From Cereibacter sphaeroides (GTDB lineage: Bacteria; Pseudomonadota; Alphaproteobacteria; Rhodobacterales; Rhodobacteraceae), in the NCBI GenBank assembly GCA_003243455.1, contig QFQS01000002.1:248001-312000 (forward strand): a stretch of 64,000 nucleotides of DNA. The letters are read 5' to 3'. Of the stretch, positions 9,407-16,620 are shown piece after piece (positions within the stretch are counted from its first letter, which is position 1; every line of letters begins with the position of its first letter). The translations under genes and the position numbers were made by a program. The notes beneath the pieces were generated by a model. That model was not told where the DNA came from. It made no database searches and saw only the letters and a program-made list of their open reading frames with translations.

Positions 9407-9838
9407 ATGGCAACGAACCGTTTTTCCTCTGGCACCGGACCGTCGCAGCGTCAGCTGCGCGTGGGCGAGCTTATCCGCCGGACCTTGTCCGAGGCTTTGT
9501 CACGGCAGGAAATCCACGACTCCGAGCTGAACGCCATGTCGATCACTGTTGGCGAGGTGCGGGTTTCGCCCGACCTGCGGGTGGCAACGGTCTATGTCCT
9601 GCCGCTGGGTGGGAAGGGCCAGGAAGAGGCCATCGCGGCGCTGAAACGCGCCAATTACGAACTTCGCCGTCTTGTGGCGAAGAACGTGCTGCTGAAATCG
9701 GTGCCCGAACTGCGCTATCTGATCGACGAGACCTTTGACCGGATGGACGCCACGCGGCGCATGTTCGCCGACGAGAAGGTTCAGCGCGATCTGGCTGCAC
9801 CCGGCGACGACGCCACCGACGGCGACGAAAAGGGCTGA
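9407..9838 (+). CDS. rbfA: 30S ribosome-binding factor A
   Basis: This is a roughly 143-residue KH-domain protein that binds free 30S subunits and helps 16S rRNA 5'-end maturation and cold adaptation. Family features are SQRQLRVGELIRRTLSEAL, then VSPDLRVATVYVLPLGG, and ELRYLIDETFDRMDATRRMF near the end. Two in-frame ATGs exist (9398 and 9407); I chose the second because the protein then starts MATNRFSSG like its relatives. It opens a plus-strand cluster with truB, rpsO and pnp, all linked to ribosome or RNA metabolism. Confidence 0.95.
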   Translation: MATNRFSSGTGPSQRQLRVGELIRRTLSEALSRQEIHDSELNAMSITVGEVRVSPDLRVATVYVLPLGGKGQEEAIAALKRANYELRRLVAKNVLLKSVPELRYLIDETFDRMDATRRMFADEKVQRDLAAPGDDATDGDEKG

Positions 9839-9843
9839 TCCCC

Positions 9844-10581
9844 ATGCGCGCAATTGCCCTTCTTCTCTTCGCGCTGTGGGGTGCGAAGGTCGATCCCGCC
9901 AACGCGAATTGCCGTGGCATGGAATGGTTGGGCAAGACCTATACGGTCTGCGAAGTCACCGCGGCACAGGACGTGCGCCTGTTCCAGACCGCGCCGGATG
10001 GCGAGACCTACGGCACCTTCGACCGTGTGAATCAGGCGCTGGTTGCCGAGGGCAAGACGCTTGGCTTTGCGATGAACGCAGGGATGTATCATCCCGACCG
10101 CTCACCCGTGGGTCTGATGATCGAGGATGGCGCGCAGAGGTCGCGGATCGTGACCGCTGCCGGGCCGGGGAATTTCGGCATGCGTCCTAACGGCGTGTTC
10201 TGTGTCGGGGCCGATGGTTTCCAGATCGTCGAATCGCGGCGCTTTGCGAAAGCGCCGTCGGACTGTCGCTTTGCTACGCAATCGGGGCCGATGCTGGTCA
10301 TCGACGGAGAGTTACATCCGCGCTTCATCCAGAATTCTCCTTCCCGCTATGTGCGCAACGGCGTTGGTGTCAGCGCGGATGGGCAGCGGGCGGCCTTTGT
10401 CATTTCCGACAGCCGGGTGAATTTCGCGGAGTTCGCAGAGTTCTTCCGCGATGGGCTGAAGATGCCAGAGGCGCTGTATTTCGACGGCAATATCTCCCGG
10501 CTTTATGCGCCTGATCTCGGACGCAATGACTTCGGTTTCCGGATGGGGCCGATTGTCGGCCTTGTCGTGTCAAAGGGCTGA
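9844..10581 (+). CDS. Phosphodiester glycosidase family (NAGPA/DUF2233) exported protein
   Basis: This 245-residue protein has a short N-terminal hydrophobic signal (MRAIALLLFALWGAK) and the NAGPA-like fold signature AMNAGMYHPDRSPVGL, followed by RPNGVFCVG and SGPMLVIDGELHPRF. The family includes the lysosomal uncovering enzyme and bacterial phosphodiester glycosidases, so it may cleave sugar-phosphodiester links in the periplasm; the substrate is unknown. It lies five bases after rbfA and four bases before truB, so all three are probably co-transcribed. Confidence 0.85.
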   Translation: MRAIALLLFALWGAKVDPANANCRGMEWLGKTYTVCEVTAAQDVRLFQTAPDGETYGTFDRVNQALVAEGKTLGFAMNAGMYHPDRSPVGLMIEDGAQRSRIVTAAGPGNFGMRPNGVFCVGADGFQIVESRRFAKAPSDCRFATQSGPMLVIDGELHPRFIQNSPSRYVRNGVGVSADGQRAAFVISDSRVNFAEFAEFFRDGLKMPEALYFDGNISRLYAPDLGRNDFGFRMGPIVGLVVSKG

Positions 10582-10585
10582 TCCG

Positions 10586-11488
10586 ATGGGGCGCACGCGC
10601 AAGGGCAGGGCGATCTCGGGTTGGCTGGTTGTGGACAAGCCGGGGGGCATCACCTCGACCGCCGTGGTCAACAAGGTGAAATGGGCGTTTGAGGCGCAGA
10701 AGGCGGGCCATGCGGGCACGCTTGACCCGGCGGCGACCGGCGTTCTGGCCGTGGCGCTGGGGGAAGCGACGAAGACGGTGCCTTTCGTCACCGATGCGCT
10801 GAAATGCTATCGTTTCATGGTGCGCCTTGGTGCGGCGACGACGACCGATGATGCGGAAGGTGCGGTTTTGGAGACACGCGGCACCCGCCCGTCAGACGCA
10901 GAGATAGAGGCGGCACTGACGGCTTTTCGCGGCGACATCATGCAGGTGCCGCCGCAGTTCTCCGCCGTGAAGATCGAGGGCGAGCGCGCCTATGATCTTG
11001 CGCGCGAAGGCGAGACGGTCGAGATCGCGGCGCGGCCGCTTTGGGTTGAAAGCCTGGTGATGATTGCGCGCCTCGATGCGGATCATGTCGAGCTGGAAAT
11101 GGTTTGCGGCAAGGGCGGTTATGTGCGGTCAATCGCGCGCGATCTGGGTGTGGCGCTGGGGTGCCTTGGCCACGTCGCCTGGCTGCGTCGGGTCTGGTCG
11201 GGGCCGTTCGAGGCGAGTGCGGGTATCTCGATGGAAAAGATCGACCGTCTTGCCCGCACGCCCGAGCTTGATAGCCATCTGTTGCCGCTGGAGGTCGGGC
11301 TGGCCGATCTGCCTGAATGCCAGGCCACGCCCGAAGGCGCGGCGCGGCTGCGGAACGGCAATCCGGGCATGGTGCTGACCAGTCTGCCGCCGGGGGAAGA
11401 GGCCTGGGCCAGTTGGCAAGGCCGCGCGGTGGCGGTCGGGACCTATATCGGCGGCGAACTGCATCCGAGTCGGGTGTTCGTGGGTTAA
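10586..11488 (+). CDS. truB: tRNA pseudouridine-55 synthase
   Basis: This 300-residue enzyme makes pseudouridine 55 in the T-loop of tRNAs. It has the TruB core GWLVVDKPGGITS, the catalytic-loop motif HAGTLDPAATGVL with the catalytic aspartate, and the GGYVRSIARDLG block. A C-terminal PUA-like region follows. The ATG (MGRTRKGRAISG) is four bases after the DUF2233 stop. In many relatives rpsO follows closely; here four unrelated genes intervene. Confidence 0.97.
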   Translation: MGRTRKGRAISGWLVVDKPGGITSTAVVNKVKWAFEAQKAGHAGTLDPAATGVLAVALGEATKTVPFVTDALKCYRFMVRLGAATTTDDAEGAVLETRGTRPSDAEIEAALTAFRGDIMQVPPQFSAVKIEGERAYDLAREGETVEIAARPLWVESLVMIARLDADHVELEMVCGKGGYVRSIARDLGVALGCLGHVAWLRRVWSGPFEASAGISMEKIDRLARTPELDSHLLPLEVGLADLPECQATPEGAARLRNGNPGMVLTSLPPGEEAWASWQGRAVAVGTYIGGELHPSRVFVG

Positions 11489-11576
11489 GAACGCTACCAG
11501 GGCGCGCATCTGGAAATGGATTGCCGCCCGCGAACCGGGTAGTCTTTCGCAAAACAGATATCAGCAGGGGCAGTGC

Positions 11577-13277
11577 GTGCGGGCCGAGGTCGCGGGCGAG
11601 AGTTACACGGCGACGATCCTTGCAACCGATGCCGTCGGCTACAGTCGCGCGATGAGCCGGGACGAGGCGCTGGCGCTGCGGGCGCTTGCGGCCAGCAAGG
11701 CGATCATCACCACCGCGATCCGGCAATTCGATGGCCGCGTCTTTGCCACGGCGGGCGACAGCGTCCTTGCCGAATTTGCCGCCCCCGGAAACGCGGTGAA
11801 TGCCGCCGTGACCATGCAGCGTCTTTTAGCCGAAGCGGCGCGACATGTTTCGGTCCTGAGCTATCGCGTCGGTATCCACATGGGGCCGGTTCACCCCGAC
11901 GGCACGGACCTGTTGGGCGATACGGTCAATATCGCCGCGCGGCTGGAAAGCCTGGCCTATGCAGGCGGGATTTGCATATCGGGTCAGGTTCATCAGGTCG
12001 CCTCCGGCACCCTTGACCTCGACCTGGTCGAGCTTGGGCCGCAGCTTTTGAAGAACATCCTTGAGCCTGTGCGCGTGCTGCGCATTCGGGTGGGAGAGGC
12101 CGAGGAAATCGAAGCCGCCGCACCGCGCGCTTCATTGGTGGCAGTGCTGACCTTTGTTTCGCAGGGTCCGGGGGTAGAGCCCTACCTTGCCGAGGGTCTG
12201 GCGGACGATCTGGTGGTGGGGCTGTCGCGGTTCCAAAACCTTGCCGTCCTTAGCCGTGCCTCGACCGCTTCGGACACGGACCCTATGCGGCTGGCCGCGG
12301 CGCTGGGGGTGGCATATGTCGTGCGCGGCTCGCTGCGCGTTGCCGTCGGGCGGCTGCGGATTGCGGTGGAAGTGGTCGATGCTCGGACCGGCCGCACGAT
12401 CTGGGCCGAGCGTTTCGACGGGGCTGCCGAAGAAATCCTGGAGATACAGGACGAGGTGATCCAGCGCCTTGTCGCAACCATCGTCGGGCGCATCGAAGAG
12501 GCAACCACCGTGACCTCTCGCCGAAAGCGGCCCGAAAGTGCTGCAGCCTTTGACCTGTTGTTGCAGGGAGTGCATCACGCCAACCGGCTTGACAGCAAGT
12601 CCAACCTGCTGGCGATCGAGCTTCTCGAAACCGCGGTTGCCCGCGATCCGGGCTATGCGCTGGCCTGGGCCTGGCTTGCGCTGATGCGGCTGCGGCGGTG
12701 GGCCTGGACCCCCGTTCAGATGGACCTTGGTCCGGTGCGCGAGACCGCCCAACGCGCGCTGGTGCTCGATCCGTCGGAAAGTTGGTGCCATCTGGTAGCA
12801 GGACAGGTCGCCATGTACGGCAGCGCATTGGAAATAGCCGAGGTTCACCACAAGAAGGCCTATTCGCTGAACCCATACGACTGTCACATCATGGCGTTGC
12901 GCGCGCCGCTGGCGACTTATCTTGGCAAGCCCGAAGAAGGGGCGGATTGGGCGTTGCGCGCTATGTCTCTCTATCCCGGCCATCCGTCCTGGTACGCGAC
13001 CAACCTTGGGCTGGCGCAATATTGTGCCCGAAACTATGCCGAAGCGGAGCGCGCCTATCTCTCGGTGGCGGAGCCGCAGCTGGGCGTTCTGGCCGGTCTT
13101 GCCGCCGCTCGCGCACAGCTGGGCGATGCCAAGGGAGCAGAGTCTGCGGCCCAAGCGGCTCTGCGATTGCAGCCGGATTTTTCCTCTCGGGTCTTTGTCG
13201 GGATGCGGCCGTTCCGGCGGGCCGAAGATGGCACGCATCTTCTCGAGGGTCTGACCAGAGCAGGCCTGCCGGAATAG
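11577..13277 (+). CDS. Class III adenylate/guanylate cyclase-like domain fused to a FlgO-like domain and TPR repeats
   Basis: This 566-residue cytoplasmic protein starts with a class III cyclase homology domain (about residues 10-180). Both metal-binding aspartates are present (D18 in ATDAVGYS, D61 in ATAGDSVLAEF), as are D111, N118 and R122 in DLLGDTVNIAARL. The position normally holding the purine-specifying lysine is alanine (A57), so nucleotide choice or activity may be altered. A central domain resembling those of CadC/TPR cyclases follows (about 190-320, EGLADDLVVGLSRFQNLAVLSR), and tetratricopeptide-like repeats fill about 330-560. No membrane segment is seen. The start is GTG; the upstream AGCAGGGGCA could serve as ribosome-binding site. 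Confidence 0.85.
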   Translation: MRAEVAGESYTATILATDAVGYSRAMSRDEALALRALAASKAIITTAIRQFDGRVFATAGDSVLAEFAAPGNAVNAAVTMQRLLAEAARHVSVLSYRVGIHMGPVHPDGTDLLGDTVNIAARLESLAYAGGICISGQVHQVASGTLDLDLVELGPQLLKNILEPVRVLRIRVGEAEEIEAAAPRASLVAVLTFVSQGPGVEPYLAEGLADDLVVGLSRFQNLAVLSRASTASDTDPMRLAAALGVAYVVRGSLRVAVGRLRIAVEVVDARTGRTIWAERFDGAAEEILEIQDEVIQRLVATIVGRIEEATTVTSRRKRPESAAAFDLLLQGVHHANRLDSKSNLLAIELLETAVARDPGYALAWAWLALMRLRRWAWTPVQMDLGPVRETAQRALVLDPSESWCHLVAGQVAMYGSALEIAEVHHKKAYSLNPYDCHIMALRAPLATYLGKPEEGADWALRAMSLYPGHPSWYATNLGLAQYCARNYAEAERAYLSVAEPQLGVLAGLAAARAQLGDAKGAESAAQAALRLQPDFSSRVFVGMRPFRRAEDGTHLLEGLTRAGLPE

Positions 13278-13341
13278 CTTCCAGGCTTTTCCCTGCCAAG
13301 TCCCGAGACTAGGCTTGGCGGTGAAACGAAAAGGGCCGCCA

Positions 13342-13848
13342 ATGATCATCCGCAACCATCTGAAGGGCGATGCCGAAAGTTCCGCCACTTATTCACCGTG
13401 CGAGAAATACCGCTATCTCTTGACCCGTGTCTGGGAACCGTCGGGGCAAAAGGCGCTGTTCGTCATGCTGAACCCCTCGACCGCGACCGAGGTGCAGAAC
13501 GACCCGACGGTGGAACGGTGCGAGCGTCGCGCGCGGGCGCTGGGGTTCGGTGCGTTCCGGGTTACGAACATCTTCGCCTTTCGCGCGACCGACCCGGCGG
13601 TGATGCGGGCCGAGACCGATCCGACCGGACCGGGCAATGACGCGGCTATCGTAGACAGCACCCGGTGGGCGGATCGCATCATCTGCGCCTGGGGCAGCCA
13701 TGGCGCCCATCTGGACCGTGGGCGGCATGTCGAAGCTTTGCTCAGGGCAACGGGCCTGCCGCTGTGGCATCTGGGGCTGACCAAAGGTGGGCAGCCGAAA
13801 CACCCGCTTTATATCGGATATGATCGCCAGCCCGAACCCTGGCCCTGA
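13342..13848 (+). CDS. DUF1643 domain-containing protein
   Basis: This 168-residue soluble protein has the DUF1643 hallmark blocks: a start around YSPCEKYRYLLTRVW, FVMLNPSTATEVQNDPTVERC, then VTNIFAFRATDPAVM and a C-terminal WHLGLTKGGQPKHPLY. The biochemical function of the family is unknown. It ends 15 bases before the downstream hydrolase gene, so they may share a transcript. The start ATG at 13342 gives the family's usual N-terminal length. Confidence 0.85.
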   Translation: MIIRNHLKGDAESSATYSPCEKYRYLLTRVWEPSGQKALFVMLNPSTATEVQNDPTVERCERRARALGFGAFRVTNIFAFRATDPAVMRAETDPTGPGNDAAIVDSTRWADRIICAWGSHGAHLDRGRHVEALLRATGLPLWHLGLTKGGQPKHPLYIGYDRQPEPWP

Positions 13849-13863
13849 GCCCGAGAGCCTGCC

Positions 13864-14757
13864 ATGACCGAGATTGCCGGTTTCACCCGTCGCCGTATCG
13901 CGCTGCCGGACATCACCTTGTCGGTGCAGGTGGCAGGCGAGGGTCCGGCGCTGATCCTGCTGCATGGCTATCCGCAGAACGGGATGTGCTGGTCCCGCGT
14001 CGCCCCGGCTTTTGCCGCGCAACACCGGGTGATCATCCCCGACCTGCGCGGCTATGGCGAAAGCGATGCGCCGCCCGACGACAAGGCTCACACACCCTAT
14101 TCGAAGCGGCAGATGGCCAACGACATCGTGGCGCTGATGGATGCGCTGGACGTGCCAAAGGCGATGATCCTTGGTCATGACCGGGGCGCGAGGGTCACCT
14201 ATCGGCTGGCGCTGGACCATCCCGACAGGGTGTCGCGGATCGGGATCATCGAGATTGCGCCGACCTCTGACTACTGGGATGCGTGGAATGCCGAAATGGC
14301 GATGGCCGCCTATCACTGGACCTTCCTTGCCCAACCTGCGCCACTGCCGGAGCGCATGATCAACGCCGACCCGGTCGCCTATGTCGACTGGACGCTCGCC
14401 TCTTGGACTCTGGCCAAGACACTGCAAGCTTTCCCGTCCAAGGCGCTGGGGGCATACCGAAAACAGGCGCGCGATCCGGCGCGGATCGCTGCCTTCTGTG
14501 CCGATTATCGCGCAGGGGCGACGACCGACCGGCAGCATGATCTGGCCGACCGGGCGTCGGGGCGAAAGATCGGGGTGCCGCTGCATTTCCTGTGGGGCCG
14601 TCATGGCTTTCCTGCCAAGACAGGCGACCCTGCGGCGATCTGGCGACGCTGGGCCACGGATGTGCGCGACACGTCCTGCACCTCCGGTCATTTCGTTATG
14701 GAAGAGAACCCGCAGGCGGTTCTGGAGTGCTTCCTGCCGTTCTTTGGCAGGGGCTGA
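13864..14757 (+). CDS. Alpha/beta hydrolase, haloacetate (fluoroacetate) dehalogenase-like
   Basis: This 297-residue alpha/beta hydrolase has the oxyanion motif HGYPQNG. The nucleophile motif GHDRGAR puts Asp106 as nucleophile, with Arg107 and Arg110 where fluoroacetate dehalogenases bind the carboxylate. His151-Trp152 (YHWTFL) match the halide-binding pair of those enzymes, and the catalytic histidine is in CTSGHFVMEENP near residue 280. This fits hydrolysis of 2-haloacetates, but related family members act on other short esters or epoxides, so the substrate is inferred. It lies 15 bases after DUF1643. Confidence 0.82.
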   Translation: MTEIAGFTRRRIALPDITLSVQVAGEGPALILLHGYPQNGMCWSRVAPAFAAQHRVIIPDLRGYGESDAPPDDKAHTPYSKRQMANDIVALMDALDVPKAMILGHDRGARVTYRLALDHPDRVSRIGIIEIAPTSDYWDAWNAEMAMAAYHWTFLAQPAPLPERMINADPVAYVDWTLASWTLAKTLQAFPSKALGAYRKQARDPARIAAFCADYRAGATTDRQHDLADRASGRKIGVPLHFLWGRHGFPAKTGDPAAIWRRWATDVRDTSCTSGHFVMEENPQAVLECFLPFFGRG

Positions 14758-14761
14758 CCCG

Positions 14762-15889
14762 TCAAGCCGCCAGCGGCGTATCCGGCGACAATTTGATCAT
14801 CTCGGTCGTCAGATCCGTCACCCCCGGCAGCTCGGCCACGGCGATGCCGTCCAGCATGACCATGCTGCCGTCGCCTTCTTCGGTCGGCTCGACCGTCAGC
14901 GTCGGGTCGGGGTGCTGGGCCGGATCGTAGACTACCACGATCTGATCCCTGGCGGCGTCGAAATCGTCGATCCGGGCCGGAGAGCCGTCGTCCCCACCGA
15001 AAAGTTCGAAGCTGTCCGCGCCGTCGCCACCGGTAGCGACATCGCCCGCGCCTATCAGCAGGCGGTCATCACCTGCGCCGCCGTTCAGGAAATCTGTGGT
15101 GTCGTCGCCGCTGCCATCCAGCGTGTCATTGCCACGTCCGCCGTCCAGCGTATCCGCGCCCGGGCCGCCGCGCAGGCTGTCGTCGCCCTCTCCGCCCTGC
15201 AACCAGTCATCGCCCCCGCCTCCGAAAAGCCCGTCACCCCCGCCCCCGCCGATCAGCGTATCCGCGCCAGCGCCCCCGAACAGCCGGTCGTCGCCTTCGT
15301 GGCCGAACAGGCTGTCGGCGTCCTGGCCGCCCCAAAGACTGTCATCGCCTTCGTCGCCGTGCAGCACATCCGCATCTGCGCCGCCCGTCAGGGTGTCGTC
15401 GCCGTCTCCGCCACGCAGCTCATCCTCTCCTGCCCCGCCGTCAAGGATGTCAGCACCACCACGACCCGCCAGCAGGTCATTGCCCGCCGCGCCCGCAATC
15501 GTGTCGTCCCCACCAAGCCCGGCCAGAATATCGTCGCCATCGCCGCCTGAAAGCTGCTGGTCCTCGTCTTCTTCATCAGGCAGGTCGTCGGATTGCGCCG
15601 CGCCTTCTGCTGCAGCAGTTTCATCTGCCGCCAAGGTTTGGGGCGATGGCTCCACAGGCTCGTGATCTTCCTCCCAGTTCAGCAGATCGCCGGACCCGGA
15701 AGTGTCTTCCTCGACCTGCCCGGTTGTTTCCTGGCCTTCCTCATCCTCATCCGGCAGGTCGTCCGATGCCGCCATGCCCATGGCCGCGTCCGCCACGACG
15801 CCGGTCAGAACGATCCCCAACAAAGCCGCAAATGCCAGCATTCCCACCGCCTCTTCGCCCGGTGGCAAGGTCAATGGCGCCTTTACCAT
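14762..15889 (-). CDS. RTX (hemolysin-type) calcium-binding repeat protein with N-terminal membrane segment
   Basis: This is a roughly 375-residue, very acidic protein. After a short N-terminus one hydrophobic stretch (MLAFAALLGIVLTGVVADAA, about residues 16-35) acts as signal or anchor. It is followed by a Ser/Asp/Glu-rich linker and, from about residue 110 to 290, more than a dozen GGxGxD-type nonapeptides that form a calcium-stabilised beta-roll. The C-terminal part resembles the post-repeat secretion region of type I substrates. The ATG at 15889 follows CAGGATC. Its stop is four bases from that of the convergent hydrolase. No type I transporter genes are nearby. The function is unknown, plausibly surface or extracellular. 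Confidence 0.85.
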   Translation of the reverse strand: MVKAPLTLPPGEEAVGMLAFAALLGIVLTGVVADAAMGMAASDDLPDEDEEGQETTGQVEEDTSGSGDLLNWEEDHEPVEPSPQTLAADETAAAEGAAQSDDLPDEEDEDQQLSGGDGDDILAGLGGDDTIAGAAGNDLLAGRGGADILDGGAGEDELRGGDGDDTLTGGADADVLHGDEGDDSLWGGQDADSLFGHEGDDRLFGGAGADTLIGGGGGDGLFGGGGDDWLQGGEGDDSLRGGPGADTLDGGRGNDTLDGSGDDTTDFLNGGAGDDRLLIGAGDVATGGDGADSFELFGGDDGSPARIDDFDAARDQIVVVYDPAQHPDPTLTVEPTEEGDGSMVMLDGIAVAELPGVTDLTTEMIKLSPDTPLAA

Positions 15890-16148
15890 GATCCTGTGTA
15901 ACCACCTGTCCAAGAAGGAGTTTTCGGGGGGATATATGGCACAAACGCGGCGCGGGGCAGGACTTGCGCCAGGCATTTGCGTTGCATTCTATCGTCCTTC
16001 CCGACGCATCGGGTCGATCCGATTCCCGCTTTTCTTTTCAGGACAATTCCCCTATACGCGCGCATCCGCCAACAATGGCGGCACCTCCAAGGGCCCTGCT
16101 GGACGACATCCCGGCTGTGGCCATGACCCTTTAGATTAGGAGACCACG

Positions 16149-16418
16149 ATGTCGATCACCGTCGAAGACAAGGCCCGGCTGATTTCGGAATACGCAACCA
16201 AGGCCGGCGACACCGGTTCGCCCGAAGTTCAGGTTGCCATCCTGTCCAGCCGCATCGCCACGCTGACCGAGCACTTCAAGACCCACCGCAAGGACAACCA
16301 CTCGCGCCGCGGTCTCTTGATGCTTGTGGCCCAACGCCGCAAGCTGCTCGACTACCTGAAGAAAAAGGACGAAGGCCGCTATAACGCGCTGATCGCGCGC
16401 CTGGGCCTGCGCCGCTGA
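16149..16418 (+). CDS. rpsO: 30S ribosomal protein S15
   Basis: This 89-residue primary 16S rRNA-binding protein of the 30S platform has the family signature HFKTHRKDNHSRRGLLMLVAQRRKLLDYLKK in the middle. The ribosome-binding site is TAGGAG upstream of the ATG (MSITVEDKARLI). A strong intrinsic terminator follows, so rpsO is largely uncoupled from pnp although they remain adjacent, as in most proteobacteria. Confidence 0.99.
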   Translation: MSITVEDKARLISEYATKAGDTGSPEVQVAILSSRIATLTEHFKTHRKDNHSRRGLLMLVAQRRKLLDYLKKKDEGRYNALIARLGLRR

Positions 16419-16425
16419 CACAAAA

Positions 16426-16462
16426 GAACGCGCCCCCGGTAACGCGGGCGCGTTCTTCTTTT
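16426..16462 (+). terminator. Rho-independent terminator of rpsO
   Basis: A 10-bp perfect stem (GAACGCGCCC at 16426-16435 with GGGCGCGTTC at 16446-16455), 10-nt loop, is followed by TTCTTTT. It starts eight bases after the rpsO stop. Confidence 0.92.
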
Positions 16463-16465
16463 CGG

Positions 16466-16484
16466 CCCCGGAGATAATCCGGGG
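16466..16484 (+). other. Hairpin in the rpsO-pnp intergenic region (pnp leader candidate)
   Basis: CCCCGGA (16466-16472) pairs with TCCGGGG (16478-16484) around a GATAA loop, just after the rpsO terminator and 137 bp before pnp. In other bacteria pnp autoregulates through a leader hairpin cut by RNase III; whether this hairpin serves that role is inference. Confidence 0.4.
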
Positions 16485-16620
16485 GGATGGTCTACCCCGG
16501 CAGGCTTCGCGGGGCGGGCAGGAGAGAAAAAAGCATTGAGGCCACGGGCAATGCGGCCCGTAAGCAATCGCCTTCGGGCATGGGTCGGGCGGAGGGTCCC
16601 TCGGCCAGATAGGATGAGAT

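Noticed and set aside
13864..14757. Firm call as fluoroacetate dehalogenase
   Set aside because: Key residues fit, but related alpha/beta hydrolases share them; I kept a family-level call.
14381..15550. Long plus-strand frame opposite the RTX gene
   Set aside because: Its repetitive Val/Ala/Pro composition mirrors the GGxGxD repeats of the real minus-strand RTX protein.
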